Both the position numbers and the translations under genes were made by a program. A DNA stretch of 64,000 bases from Pseudomonas mucoides. GTDB lineage: Bacteria > Pseudomonadota > Gammaproteobacteria > Pseudomonadales > Pseudomonadaceae. Positions 46,580 through 53,557 of the stretch are shown piece after piece. Position 1 is the stretch's first letter, and each line of letters starts with the position of its first letter. Under the pieces are notes generated by a model that saw only the letters and a program-made list of their open reading frames with translations, was not told where the DNA came from and made no database searches. Where the stretch lies: contig NZ_JACOPW010000002.1 of the NCBI RefSeq assembly GCF_015461845.1, positions 496,001-560,000 on the forward strand. Direction: 5' to 3'.

Positions 46580-46680
46580 GGCATGGATTCCTCACCAATC
46601 AGCATCTGCTCCAGCTTGCGCTTGCCGATCAGGTCCCAGGGGCGATCGAAAAACACATCAACACTTGAAAATCGACTCAC
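46576..46680 (-). CDS. 34-residue ORF coupled between two transporter genes
   Basis: A GTG start at 46680 overlaps the MFS stop as GTGA, and the TGA stop overlaps the exporter start as ATGA. The peptide is MSRFSSVDVFFDRPWDL... ending KLEQMLIGEESMP, with mixed charge and no membrane segment. Exact four-base overlaps at both ends indicate translational coupling. It may be a functional microprotein, a translational relay, or the trimmed remains of a larger gene. I do not recognise the sequence. Confidence 0.55.
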   Translation of the reverse strand: MSRFSSVDVFFDRPWDLIGKRKLEQMLIGEESMP

Positions 46681-48002
46681 AACTTCACCTCTAACGCGCC
46701 GCCACTGACAGGTGCTGCGACGCTGTCACCCGTTAAACGGGCAATATCTTTGTGGTAGTGACACTTGGCGTAAAAGAACACCGCCGCGGCCGCGAGGCTG
46801 ACCAGTGGCACCAGTTGAAACGCGGCATGCAGGCCGATCAGGTCGGAAACCCGGCCGGTAATGAATGGCCCCGGGGCCAGGCCCAGCAGATTATTGGCCA
46901 GGGTCAGCGTGGCAAATGCGGTGCCGTGCACCGAGTAATGGGTCAGGTTGGCGACCATCGCCCCGCTAGGGCCGGTGGTCCCGGTGGCAATCAGCATGCC
47001 CAGGCAGATCAACAGCAATTGCACGGGCCCCGCCTGCAGCGCGAACGCCGCCGACAAGAGCAGGCAACTGCCCAGGCAGAAGGCAATGGCCAGGCTGACT
47101 TTGCGCTCCGGTAAGTTGCGACACAGCCGGTCGCTAAGCATGCCGCACAGAATCATCCCCACACCGCTGCACAGCACAATGAGGGCAGCCAGCCCGCCTG
47201 CCTTGTCCGTCGGCATGTCGTAGTAGCGGTTCAGGTAGCTGGGAATCCACACCATCACCGTGCCGCCGACAAACAACTGCAAACCACTGCCGACATAGGT
47301 CGCTACTACCGAACGGCTGGACCACAGGGTGCGCAACGGGCGCAGGTCCTGCGTCCCCTGGTTCAGGGCCTGCGCCGCACGTTGCGGCGCAATGCGTGCT
47401 TCCTTGACGATGATCGGGTACAGCACCGCCAGGCACAGGCCGAACAACGCCATGCCGGCAAATGACCAGCGCCAGCCCAGCTTGGCGGCGATCGCGCCGC
47501 CCAGGGCCATGCCCAGCACAGCGCCGAACAAGCCGCCGGCCATGAACGCGCTGGCCAGGGTGGCTCGCATGTGTTTTGGGAATACCGAAATCACCACCGC
47601 TATGCCCACGCTGCCGTAGGCGGCTTCGCCGACGCCGACCATGAACCGGGCGATGAACATCTGCGGGTAGTCCTGCGCCAAGGCGCAGCCCAAAGTGGCC
47701 ACGCTCCACAGCATCGCCATCAGCGCCAGGCTCTTGACCCGGCCGAAGCGGTCGGCCATCAGCGACAGCGGGAACGTCAGCAGGCCGACCATCAGGGCGA
47801 CAATGCCACTGAGCAGGCCGAGCTGGCCGTCACTCAGTGCCCACTCGCTCTTGAGCAGCGGGAACACCGCATTGAGCACCTGGCGCGACATGTAATCGGA
47901 AATCAACATGCCGAAGGTCAGTGCAAAGACAATCCAGGCATATCTACGCGCAACGTTGACGCAACCAGCGTCATCATCGTCGGCGATTGGGTGAAAGGCC
48001 AT
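46677..48002 (-). CDS. MFS transporter
   Basis: Permease of 441 residues with 12 membrane segments. Features are YAWIVFALTFGMLISDYMSR, the loop 2-3 motif LMADRFGRVKSLALM and FIARFMVGVGEAAYGSVG, as in spinster-like and aromatic-acid carriers. First gene of a minus-strand operon with the 34-codon ORF and the YeiH exporter. Its promoter carries operator site 4. Likely imports the pathway substrate. Confidence 0.88.
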   Translation of the reverse strand: MAFHPIADDDDAGCVNVARRYAWIVFALTFGMLISDYMSRQVLNAVFPLLKSEWALSDGQLGLLSGIVALMVGLLTFPLSLMADRFGRVKSLALMAMLWSVATLGCALAQDYPQMFIARFMVGVGEAAYGSVGIAVVISVFPKHMRATLASAFMAGGLFGAVLGMALGGAIAAKLGWRWSFAGMALFGLCLAVLYPIIVKEARIAPQRAAQALNQGTQDLRPLRTLWSSRSVVATYVGSGLQLFVGGTVMVWIPSYLNRYYDMPTDKAGGLAALIVLCSGVGMILCGMLSDRLCRNLPERKVSLAIAFCLGSCLLLSAAFALQAGPVQLLLICLGMLIATGTTGPSGAMVANLTHYSVHGTAFATLTLANNLLGLAPGPFITGRVSDLIGLHAAFQLVPLVSLAAAAVFFYAKCHYHKDIARLTGDSVAAPVSGGALEVKL

Positions 48003-48119
48003 GTAGCCTCCTCATGGGTTTTATTGTTGTTATCCAGCGGATGGCCAATACGGCGCTGCCTCCACTATTTTCAGTGACCTGAAGGTAGCTCTGGCGGGGC
48101 GTCCTGCACTAAGCTTCGC

Positions 48120-48146
48120 AGGACACACTCTTGTGAAATTGGGACA
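48120..48146 (-). promoter_or_regulatory. AraC-type operator, site 4 (MFS gene; abuts araC gene 2)
   Basis: Plus-strand AGGACA at 48120 and GGGACA at 48141, 21 bases apart, sharing CTTGTGAAATT with site 2. It ends only eight bases before the ATG of the second AraC gene, so occupancy should also affect that gene. Confidence 0.7.
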
Positions 48147-48153
48147 GCCCAGC

Positions 48154-49185
48154 ATGTACACCCTGACCCGCAGTGCCAGCCTGACCCACTATGAGCAAGT
48201 GGCCCGCTCCGTAGGGCTGGACCCGTTTCGCATGCTGCGTCTAGCCAAGCTGCCAGCCAGTACCCTGGCCGATCCGAACATCATGATCAGCAGCGATTCG
48301 GTCGGCTGGCTGCTGGAAGAGTCGGCGCGCCTGTCTGGCCATGAGGCGTTCGGGCTGTTGCTGGCGCAATCGAGGCAACTGTCCAACTTCGGCATGCTCG
48401 CGCTGCTCATTCGCGAAGAGCCGACACTGCGCGCAGCCTTGCTGTCCTGCGCGCGTTACGCCCGGTTGCATAACGCCGGCGTGGAGCTGCGGCTTGAAGA
48501 TGTCGGGGACCTGGTCCTGTTGCATATGGGTGTGAACATGCAGGGTCATCATGGCGTCTGGCGCCAGGCGATCGAACAGGCGACGGGGATTATCGTGCGC
48601 ACCTTGAACAATCTCAGCGGCCAGACTTTCCGGCCAGTCAGGGTCAGCTTTACCCACGAGCGACCCACCAGCCTGGAAGTCCATCACCGCGTGCTGGGCA
48701 CGGCGATCGAGTTTTCCCAGGAGTTCAATGCCATCGTTTGCCGCGCCCGCGATCTCGACGCGGCCATTCCCGCGGCAGACCCGACGCTGCATCGCGAAGT
48801 GAAGCGATCCCTGGACCTGCTGTTGGCCAACCTGCGCGACGAGCCGGCGCAGCAGGTGCGCCAGGTAGTCAAGATGTTGTTGCCGGGCGGGCTGTGTTCC
48901 GTCGATGGCGTTGCCCAGCATCTCGGCGTGCATCGACGCACGCTGAACCGGCACCTCGCGGAGGAAGGGCAAAGCGTCACCACCATCATCAATGCCGTGC
49001 GTGCCGATCTCGCCGAAGAGTACCTGGCCAACAGCAAGCGCCGGTTATATGAGGTCGCCGAGCTGCTTGGTTTTTCCTCTGCCGGTGACTTTTCCCGCTG
49101 GTTCCGTGGCCAGTTTGGCCAGACGCCATCGAGTTGGGTCACAGCCTACCGAGAGAGCCAGGTGACACCCGGGTCACTCACCTGA
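48154..49185 (+). CDS. AraC-family regulator 2
   Basis: Regulator of 343 residues, same architecture as regulator 1: ligand domain (AQSRQLSNFGMLALLIREEP) then HTH_18 (VAQHLGVHRRTLNRHLAEEG and VAELLGFSSAGDFSRWFRGQ). I use the ATG at 48154; a GTG at 48133 lies inside the operator. No good ribosome site or promoter space exists between operator and start, so translation may be weak or leaderless. Divergent from the MFS operon. Confidence 0.88.
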   Translation: MYTLTRSASLTHYEQVARSVGLDPFRMLRLAKLPASTLADPNIMISSDSVGWLLEESARLSGHEAFGLLLAQSRQLSNFGMLALLIREEPTLRAALLSCARYARLHNAGVELRLEDVGDLVLLHMGVNMQGHHGVWRQAIEQATGIIVRTLNNLSGQTFRPVRVSFTHERPTSLEVHHRVLGTAIEFSQEFNAIVCRARDLDAAIPAADPTLHREVKRSLDLLLANLRDEPAQQVRQVVKMLLPGGLCSVDGVAQHLGVHRRTLNRHLAEEGQSVTTIINAVRADLAEEYLANSKRRLYEVAELLGFSSAGDFSRWFRGQFGQTPSSWVTAYRESQVTPGSLT

Positions 49186-49235
49186 GTAAGTGGAACGGGC
49201 GGTCCCAAGGGAGCGCGCCCGCGAGCGGACGACTT

Positions 49236-49262
49236 TGTCCCAATACGCCAATAAAATGTCCT
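49236..49262 (+). promoter_or_regulatory. AraC-type operator, site 5 (dioxygenase 2)
   Basis: TGTCCC at 49236 and TGTCCT at 49257, 21 bases apart. A promoter-like GTGCCTG...TAGGATAGG follows at ~49282-49302, as before dioxygenase 1. Confidence 0.68.
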
Positions 49263-49471
49263 GAAATGCACAGGATTGCCCGTGCCTGCCAACTAGGATA
49301 GGCGCGCGGCATCGCTGTCGGCTCCTGCCGCAGCCTCCCGCGGATTCACCTGTCCCATACCGCCGCAGCCAAAAAACTGGATCAACAATAACAAGCGCCG
49401 CCGTCACTCAAGGCATGGCTTTCACCTGTCACGCCCACGGCCCGGCCATAGACCAAGTAAATGGAGACGCA

Positions 49472-50329
49472 ATGCGAGTCGAACAACTGACCTGCGCCAT
49501 CGGCGCGGAACTGCTCGATGTGAACCTGGGCGACGCAGTGCGCGATGACGACATGTTCAACGAAATTTACGCCGCACTGCTCAAACACAAGGTGCTGTTC
49601 CTGCGTGACCAGGATCTGGACAAACTTTCCCGTCGCGATCACGAGGCTTTTTCCCTGCGCATGGGGCAGCTCGAAACCCACCCGATGCTGCCCAGCCATC
49701 CCGAGGCGCCCGGCCTCGTGCAAATCTACAAGACCCCCGAGAACCCGGCGGACCGCTATGAAAATGCCTGGCACTGCGATGCCACCTGGCGTGAGTCGCC
49801 GCCGATGGGCGCGGTGCTGCGTTGCATCGAATGCCCTCCGGTCGGCGGCGACACCATGTGGGCCAACATGGTGCTGGCCTATGACAAGCTGCCGGCGGAC
49901 GTGAAACAGGAAATTGGCAACCTGATCGCCAGCCATAGCTTCAACGCCTCCTTCGCCGCCGCCATGCCCAGGGAAAAGCGCCTGGCGATGAAGGCGCAGT
50001 ACCCGGATTCTGAGCATCCGGTCGTGCGCACCCACCCGGAAACCGGCGAGAAGGTGCTGTTCGTCAATGCCTACGCCACACACTTCGTCAATTACCACCG
50101 GGATGGCCGTGTCCGTTTCGGCCAGGATTACAACCAGGCCGGCGTCGACCTGCTCAAGTACCTGATCAGCCAGGCCTACAATCCTGAGTATCAGGTGCGC
50201 TGGCGTTGGAAGAAAAACAGCGTGGCGATTTGGGATAACCGCTGCACCCAACACTATGCCGTGATGGACTATCCGCCTTGCCATCGCAAGATGGAGCGCG
50301 CGGCTATTATCGGTGACACACCCTACTGA
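49472..50329 (+). CDS. TauD/TfdA-family 2-oxoglutarate dioxygenase 2
   Basis: Second dioxygenase of the cluster, 285 residues, clearly related to the first (shared HPETGEKVLFVN and NPEYQVRWRWKKNSVA-like blocks). The triad is His101 and Asp103 (AWHCDATWR) with His261 (TQHYAVMDY); the 2OG Arg is Arg276 (MERAAIIG). TGGAG precedes the ATG at 49472; the in-frame upstream extension is rejected. It is monocistronic behind operator site 5. Paired TauD/TfdA enzymes elsewhere handle two enantiomers or two successive steps; which applies here is unknown. Confidence 0.87.
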   Translation: MRVEQLTCAIGAELLDVNLGDAVRDDDMFNEIYAALLKHKVLFLRDQDLDKLSRRDHEAFSLRMGQLETHPMLPSHPEAPGLVQIYKTPENPADRYENAWHCDATWRESPPMGAVLRCIECPPVGGDTMWANMVLAYDKLPADVKQEIGNLIASHSFNASFAAAMPREKRLAMKAQYPDSEHPVVRTHPETGEKVLFVNAYATHFVNYHRDGRVRFGQDYNQAGVDLLKYLISQAYNPEYQVRWRWKKNSVAIWDNRCTQHYAVMDYPPCHRKMERAAIIGDTPY

Positions 50330-50352
50330 TCAGTCAACCGGTTCAAACCCCA

Positions 50353-50414
50353 GAGACGCTGCTGGGCGTCTCCTTTGGGTCGTTTTCTGCCTCTCTTGAT
50401 GGGCAGAAACGACC
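50353..50414. terminator. Two hairpins between dioxygenase 2 and the phage cluster
   Basis: GAGACGC/GCGTCTC at 50353-50372, then GGTCGTTTTCTGCC/GGCAGAAACGACC at 50378-50414 with one bulged base. The second is a copy of the dispersed repeat. Together they separate convergent genes. Confidence 0.65.
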
Positions 50415-50426
50415 TAGGCTGTCACG

Positions 50427-51221
50427 TCAAAATAGTCCTCCCAACGCTGCTGGCTCCCAGTTCATGATCACCAGTTCGCCACTGACCTCAGCCTTGCCTT
50501 GCCGCTGATTCGTCGTGGTGTAGCGGATGTCCAGCGTTTCGAAGTGAAAGCCTTCAAAGACCCGGCGAATGTCCGGATGATCGTTGATGCTGACCATCAC
50601 CCTGCCCTTGCAGCGGCGCATGAAGTCGGCCATTCGCTCGTAGTTCTCAAACGGAAAATCCACCCCATACCCAGCGGTCTGCCAGTACGGCGGGTCCATA
50701 TAATGGAAGGTGTGGGCACGGTCATAGCGTTCGGCACATTCCAGCCACGGCAGGTTCTCGACGTAGGTACCGGACAGGCGTTGCCAGGCAGCCGAGAGGT
50801 TTTCCTCAATCCGTAGCAGGTTGATCGCTGGGCCGGTGGTGGCGGTACCGAACGTCTGCCCGGACACCTTGCCGGCGAAGGCATGGTGCTGCAGATAAAA
50901 GAATCGTGCAGCGCGTTGGATGTCGGTGAGGGTTTCAACGCGGGTCATTTTCTGCCATTCAAACACCTGACGCGAACTGAGCGCCCACTTGAATTGACGC
51001 ACGAACTCCTCAAGATGGTTCTGCACCACGCGGTATAGGGTCACCAGGTCGCCGTTGATGTCGTTTAGCACCTCCACCGGCGCCGCCTGGGGTCGCATAA
51101 AGTAAAGCGCAGCACCTCCGGCAAAGACCTCGACGTAGCATTCGTGAGGGGGAAACAGCGGAATGAGGCGATCGGCAAGACGGCGTTTGCCGCCCATCCA
51201 AGGGATGATAGGGGTAGACAT
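50427..51221 (-). CDS. DNA adenine methylase (Dam/D12 class)
   Basis: N6-adenine methyltransferase of 264 residues, phage-borne type. The N-terminal TPIIPWMGGKRRLADRLIPL and VEVFAGGAALYFMRP form the SAM site; the catalytic DPPYW motif lies in the middle (FHYMDPPYWQTAGYG). The ATG at 51221 is used. A consensus LexA box lies 17 bases upstream, so the gene should be induced by DNA damage. Target sequence is unknown. It is the last minus-strand gene of the tail cluster. Confidence 0.9.
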   Translation of the reverse strand: MSTPIIPWMGGKRRLADRLIPLFPPHECYVEVFAGGAALYFMRPQAAPVEVLNDINGDLVTLYRVVQNHLEEFVRQFKWALSSRQVFEWQKMTRVETLTDIQRAARFFYLQHHAFAGKVSGQTFGTATTGPAINLLRIEENLSAAWQRLSGTYVENLPWLECAERYDRAHTFHYMDPPYWQTAGYGVDFPFENYERMADFMRRCKGRVMVSINDHPDIRRVFEGFHFETLDIRYTTTNQRQGKAEVSGELVIMNWEPAALGGLF

Positions 51222-51238
51222 TGGTAGCAAGACCTTTA

Positions 51239-51254
51239 CTGTATAAATAAACAG
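51239..51254. promoter_or_regulatory. LexA (SOS) box
   Basis: CTGT-ATAAATAA-ACAG, an exact CTGT-N8-ACAG with an AT-rich centre, as in pseudomonad SOS genes. It lies just upstream of the methylase start. Confidence 0.78.
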
Positions 51255-51330
51255 GTGCTAGGCTCGCTCCGCTTTGTGCACAGAGCGGGAGCCTTGGCGG
51301 GACTTGCAGGGACAATCTGCGGGGACGGTG

Positions 51331-51362
51331 GCCAGGCTGAATGTTGACGCATTCAGCCTGGC
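51331..51362. repeat. Perfect inverted repeat downstream of gpD
   Basis: Thirteen-base arms GCCAGGCTGAATG/CATTCAGCCTGGC with a six-base loop, between the gpD stop and the methylase. No T run; may terminate the tail transcript or act as an operator. Confidence 0.6.
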
Positions 51363-51422
51363 CGCTCCTTTACTTTGAAATTAAAACCTCGTTGACCTGG
51401 GACAACTCACGCGCCCGGGCCA

Positions 51423-52457
51423 TCAAACTGGCACTTCTAGTACGACTTTCTGCGGCTTCCCTGACGCCTTGGCCTTGCCCTCCTTACCGCCGTTGCATTC
51501 CACCGACACCGTCCACCCGGATGGGGTGAAGGTGTGATCGACCGACTCCGCCAAATACTCACCATCGAGCCCACGCTTGAATCCCTGCGCCTCGATCATG
51601 CATTCGGCAAACAGGTCCGTCCGACCCGACAGGTCGATGCGCACCGAGGCCGTCGAACGATTGAACGCCGCCAGGCGTGCCTTCGCCGCCTCATCGGCCG
51701 CCGTGCGGTCCGGGTAGAGATGGCGGTCGGTATGCACCGGCGGCAGGCCCTCGGGCACGTTGGGGTTGTCCAGGTGCGACACCATCAATTCACCGCTGGC
51801 CGGGTCTTGGTACTGGGTGCTGACGCCCTGATGGGCACTGCGATCGCTCAAGCGAAACTGCCAGCGGGTCACGTCATTGCGTTGCAAGGTGATCACACCC
51901 ATAGCCTTACCACTCGCACTCTGCCCACCTTGTCGCGGCAGAACCAACAGCTTGCCGTCGGCCACCTTGGCGGTGCAGTCGTGTTTCTTGGCCAGGCGGG
52001 TGATGAAGTTGAAATCGGATTCATTGAGCTGATCCATGCGCGGCACACGAGTTTCGACCGGGCACGACGGCTGCCAGCCATTTCGCGCTGCCACATCGCC
52101 GACGATCTGCGCCAGACTGACGTCCTCCCAACTGCCGCTGCGGGTGGTCTTGCCGCTGCCGCGCATATCGCTGGCCTTGCCGCTGATCACCAGCGTGTCC
52201 GGCGGGCCGGAAACCGCGACTTCATCCACGGTGTAGCGGCCCATGCGCGTCAGGTCAGCGCCGGCATACCCCAGGTAGACCTCGATACTCGCACCACGCG
52301 CGGGCAGCGACACCGCGCCGTCGCGGTCATCAATGCGCAGCTCAAACGAATCTGAAGCCATGCCGGGGCGATCGGACAGTTGCAGCGAGACCAGTCGATC
52401 ATTGATCAAGCTGGTGATGTCGGCGCCGTCGGCGACGATACGGAAAAGTGGTTGCAT
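51423..52457 (-). CDS. Phage late control protein D (gpD, tail hub)
   Basis: Baseplate hub protein of 344 residues, like P2 gpD and R-pyocin PA0628 (PLFRIVADGADITSLINDRL; LNESDFNFITRLAKKHDCTA; the C-terminal YLAESVDHTFTPSGWTVSVE). It docks the V spike at the end of the tail tube. A terminator separates it from gpX upstream. Confidence 0.92.
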   Translation of the reverse strand: MQPLFRIVADGADITSLINDRLVSLQLSDRPGMASDSFELRIDDRDGAVSLPARGASIEVYLGYAGADLTRMGRYTVDEVAVSGPPDTLVISGKASDMRGSGKTTRSGSWEDVSLAQIVGDVAARNGWQPSCPVETRVPRMDQLNESDFNFITRLAKKHDCTAKVADGKLLVLPRQGGQSASGKAMGVITLQRNDVTRWQFRLSDRSAHQGVSTQYQDPASGELMVSHLDNPNVPEGLPPVHTDRHLYPDRTAADEAAKARLAAFNRSTASVRIDLSGRTDLFAECMIEAQGFKRGLDGEYLAESVDHTFTPSGWTVSVECNGGKEGKAKASGKPQKVVLEVPV

Positions 52458-52474
52458 GTCGGCACCCCAGACAA

Positions 52475-52498
52475 GAAAAAGCCCACACGCGGCGGGCT
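52475..52498 (-). terminator. Intrinsic terminator between X and D
   Basis: On the minus strand GCCCGCCGCGTGTGGGC folds as GCCC/GGGC with a G-T-rich extension, followed by TTTTTC. It resembles the terminator after gpV. Confidence 0.7.
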
Positions 52499-52509
52499 GG
52501 GTAACGGGA

Positions 52510-52716
52510 TCAATCCCAGAGTGAAATCACACTGTCGGGCTCGATCACCAACTCCGGCAGCGTGATCAACACACCCGCCCGGAACGGCTGCGGCTCATCG
52601 GCCAGGCCCTGATTGGCCGCCAGCACCGCTTCGACGCTGCGGTTCAGGTGGCCGTAATAGTGGTGACACAGGGTGTCGAGTAGATCCCCGTCAGCTGTTC
52701 TGCAAGTCATCGCCAT
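52510..52716 (-). CDS. Tail protein X (gpX)
   Basis: Protein of 68 residues of the P2 gpX family with a LysM-like pattern (LLDTLCHHYYGHLNRSVEAV, then LITLPELVIEP). The start at 52716 lies inside the end of the gpU gene in another frame (26-base overlap), so the two are coupled. Confidence 0.88.
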   Translation of the reverse strand: MAMTCRTADGDLLDTLCHHYYGHLNRSVEAVLAANQGLADEPQPFRAGVLITLPELVIEPDSVISLWD

Positions 52717-53548
52717 AACGGACAAACTCCAGTGAAAAGCCTTGCTTGCGCGGGATCGCCCCAGGCAGCAAAGCGCTCTGTTCTTCGTCGATGTTGGTCA
52801 GGCACCAGTTGCCCAGCACCTCGCCGTAACCGGTGGTCAAGTTCAGCGGCAGCAACTTCGCGCCGATGCTGCGCAGCGTATCCAGTTGCTTCAGCCCGCC
52901 TTTGTAGCTTGGGTAGATCGCACCCTTGATCGTGATTTTCTCCTCGCCCTGACCCACGGCCTGCTGCGCCGGGCGCCGGGTCAGGCGTTCCTGCGCGGCC
53001 CAGCGAAACGACGTCTGCCGGCGCAGCTCGTCAAAGGCCGCCGTGTCCAGGTTGAAGTAATACGGCCGCTCGTTGGCCTTGAGCGGATAGATGATCAGCA
53101 GGTGCGGGAACGGCTTCACCGCGTCGGGAATCGGCGACATGTCACCGGCAAACCATTCCGTGGGGAAGATATTGCCCAGCGCGGCATTGGCCTTACCGGC
53201 GACCTTGTTGAACGCCGCGCCAAAGCGGCCAATCTGCTCAGTGAGCGCGGAAAAGTGCTGCTCGAACTGCGCCAGGGATCGTTGAGTCTGGTTATAGAAA
53301 CTCGCGACCTTGCCGATCTTGGCCTGCGCCGAGTTGATTGCACTCTGCAGGCGTCGGGTCTTGTCACTGAGGTCTTCGCTGATAAAGGGTAAACCTTCCA
53401 GCGCATCCGCCGCCCCGCCGATTTCGTTGAGCGCGCCATTCATGGGTCCAGTCATCGACTCTAGGTCAGTGCGCCCGGCCTCGCCGGCATCGACCATGTA
53501 CTTCAGGCCACCCTGCAGGTGCTCCAAGTAGTTTTTTTCATCCGCCAT
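52691..53548 (-). CDS. Tail protein U with N-terminal coiled-coil extension
   Basis: Protein of 285 residues. The C-terminal half matches P2 gpU, a tail terminator (KPFPHLLIIYPLKANERPYY; LGNWCLTNIDEEQSALLPG; FSLEFVRYGDDL). The N-terminal ~130 residues are helical (SDKTRRLQSAINSAQAKIGK) and have no counterpart in the ~160-residue P2 protein. The ATG at 53548 is used. Confidence 0.83.
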   Translation of the reverse strand: MADEKNYLEHLQGGLKYMVDAGEAGRTDLESMTGPMNGALNEIGGAADALEGLPFISEDLSDKTRRLQSAINSAQAKIGKVASFYNQTQRSLAQFEQHFSALTEQIGRFGAAFNKVAGKANAALGNIFPTEWFAGDMSPIPDAVKPFPHLLIIYPLKANERPYYFNLDTAAFDELRRQTSFRWAAQERLTRRPAQQAVGQGEEKITIKGAIYPSYKGGLKQLDTLRSIGAKLLPLNLTTGYGEVLGNWCLTNIDEEQSALLPGAIPRKQGFSLEFVRYGDDLQNS

Positions 53549-53557
53549 CACATTTCC

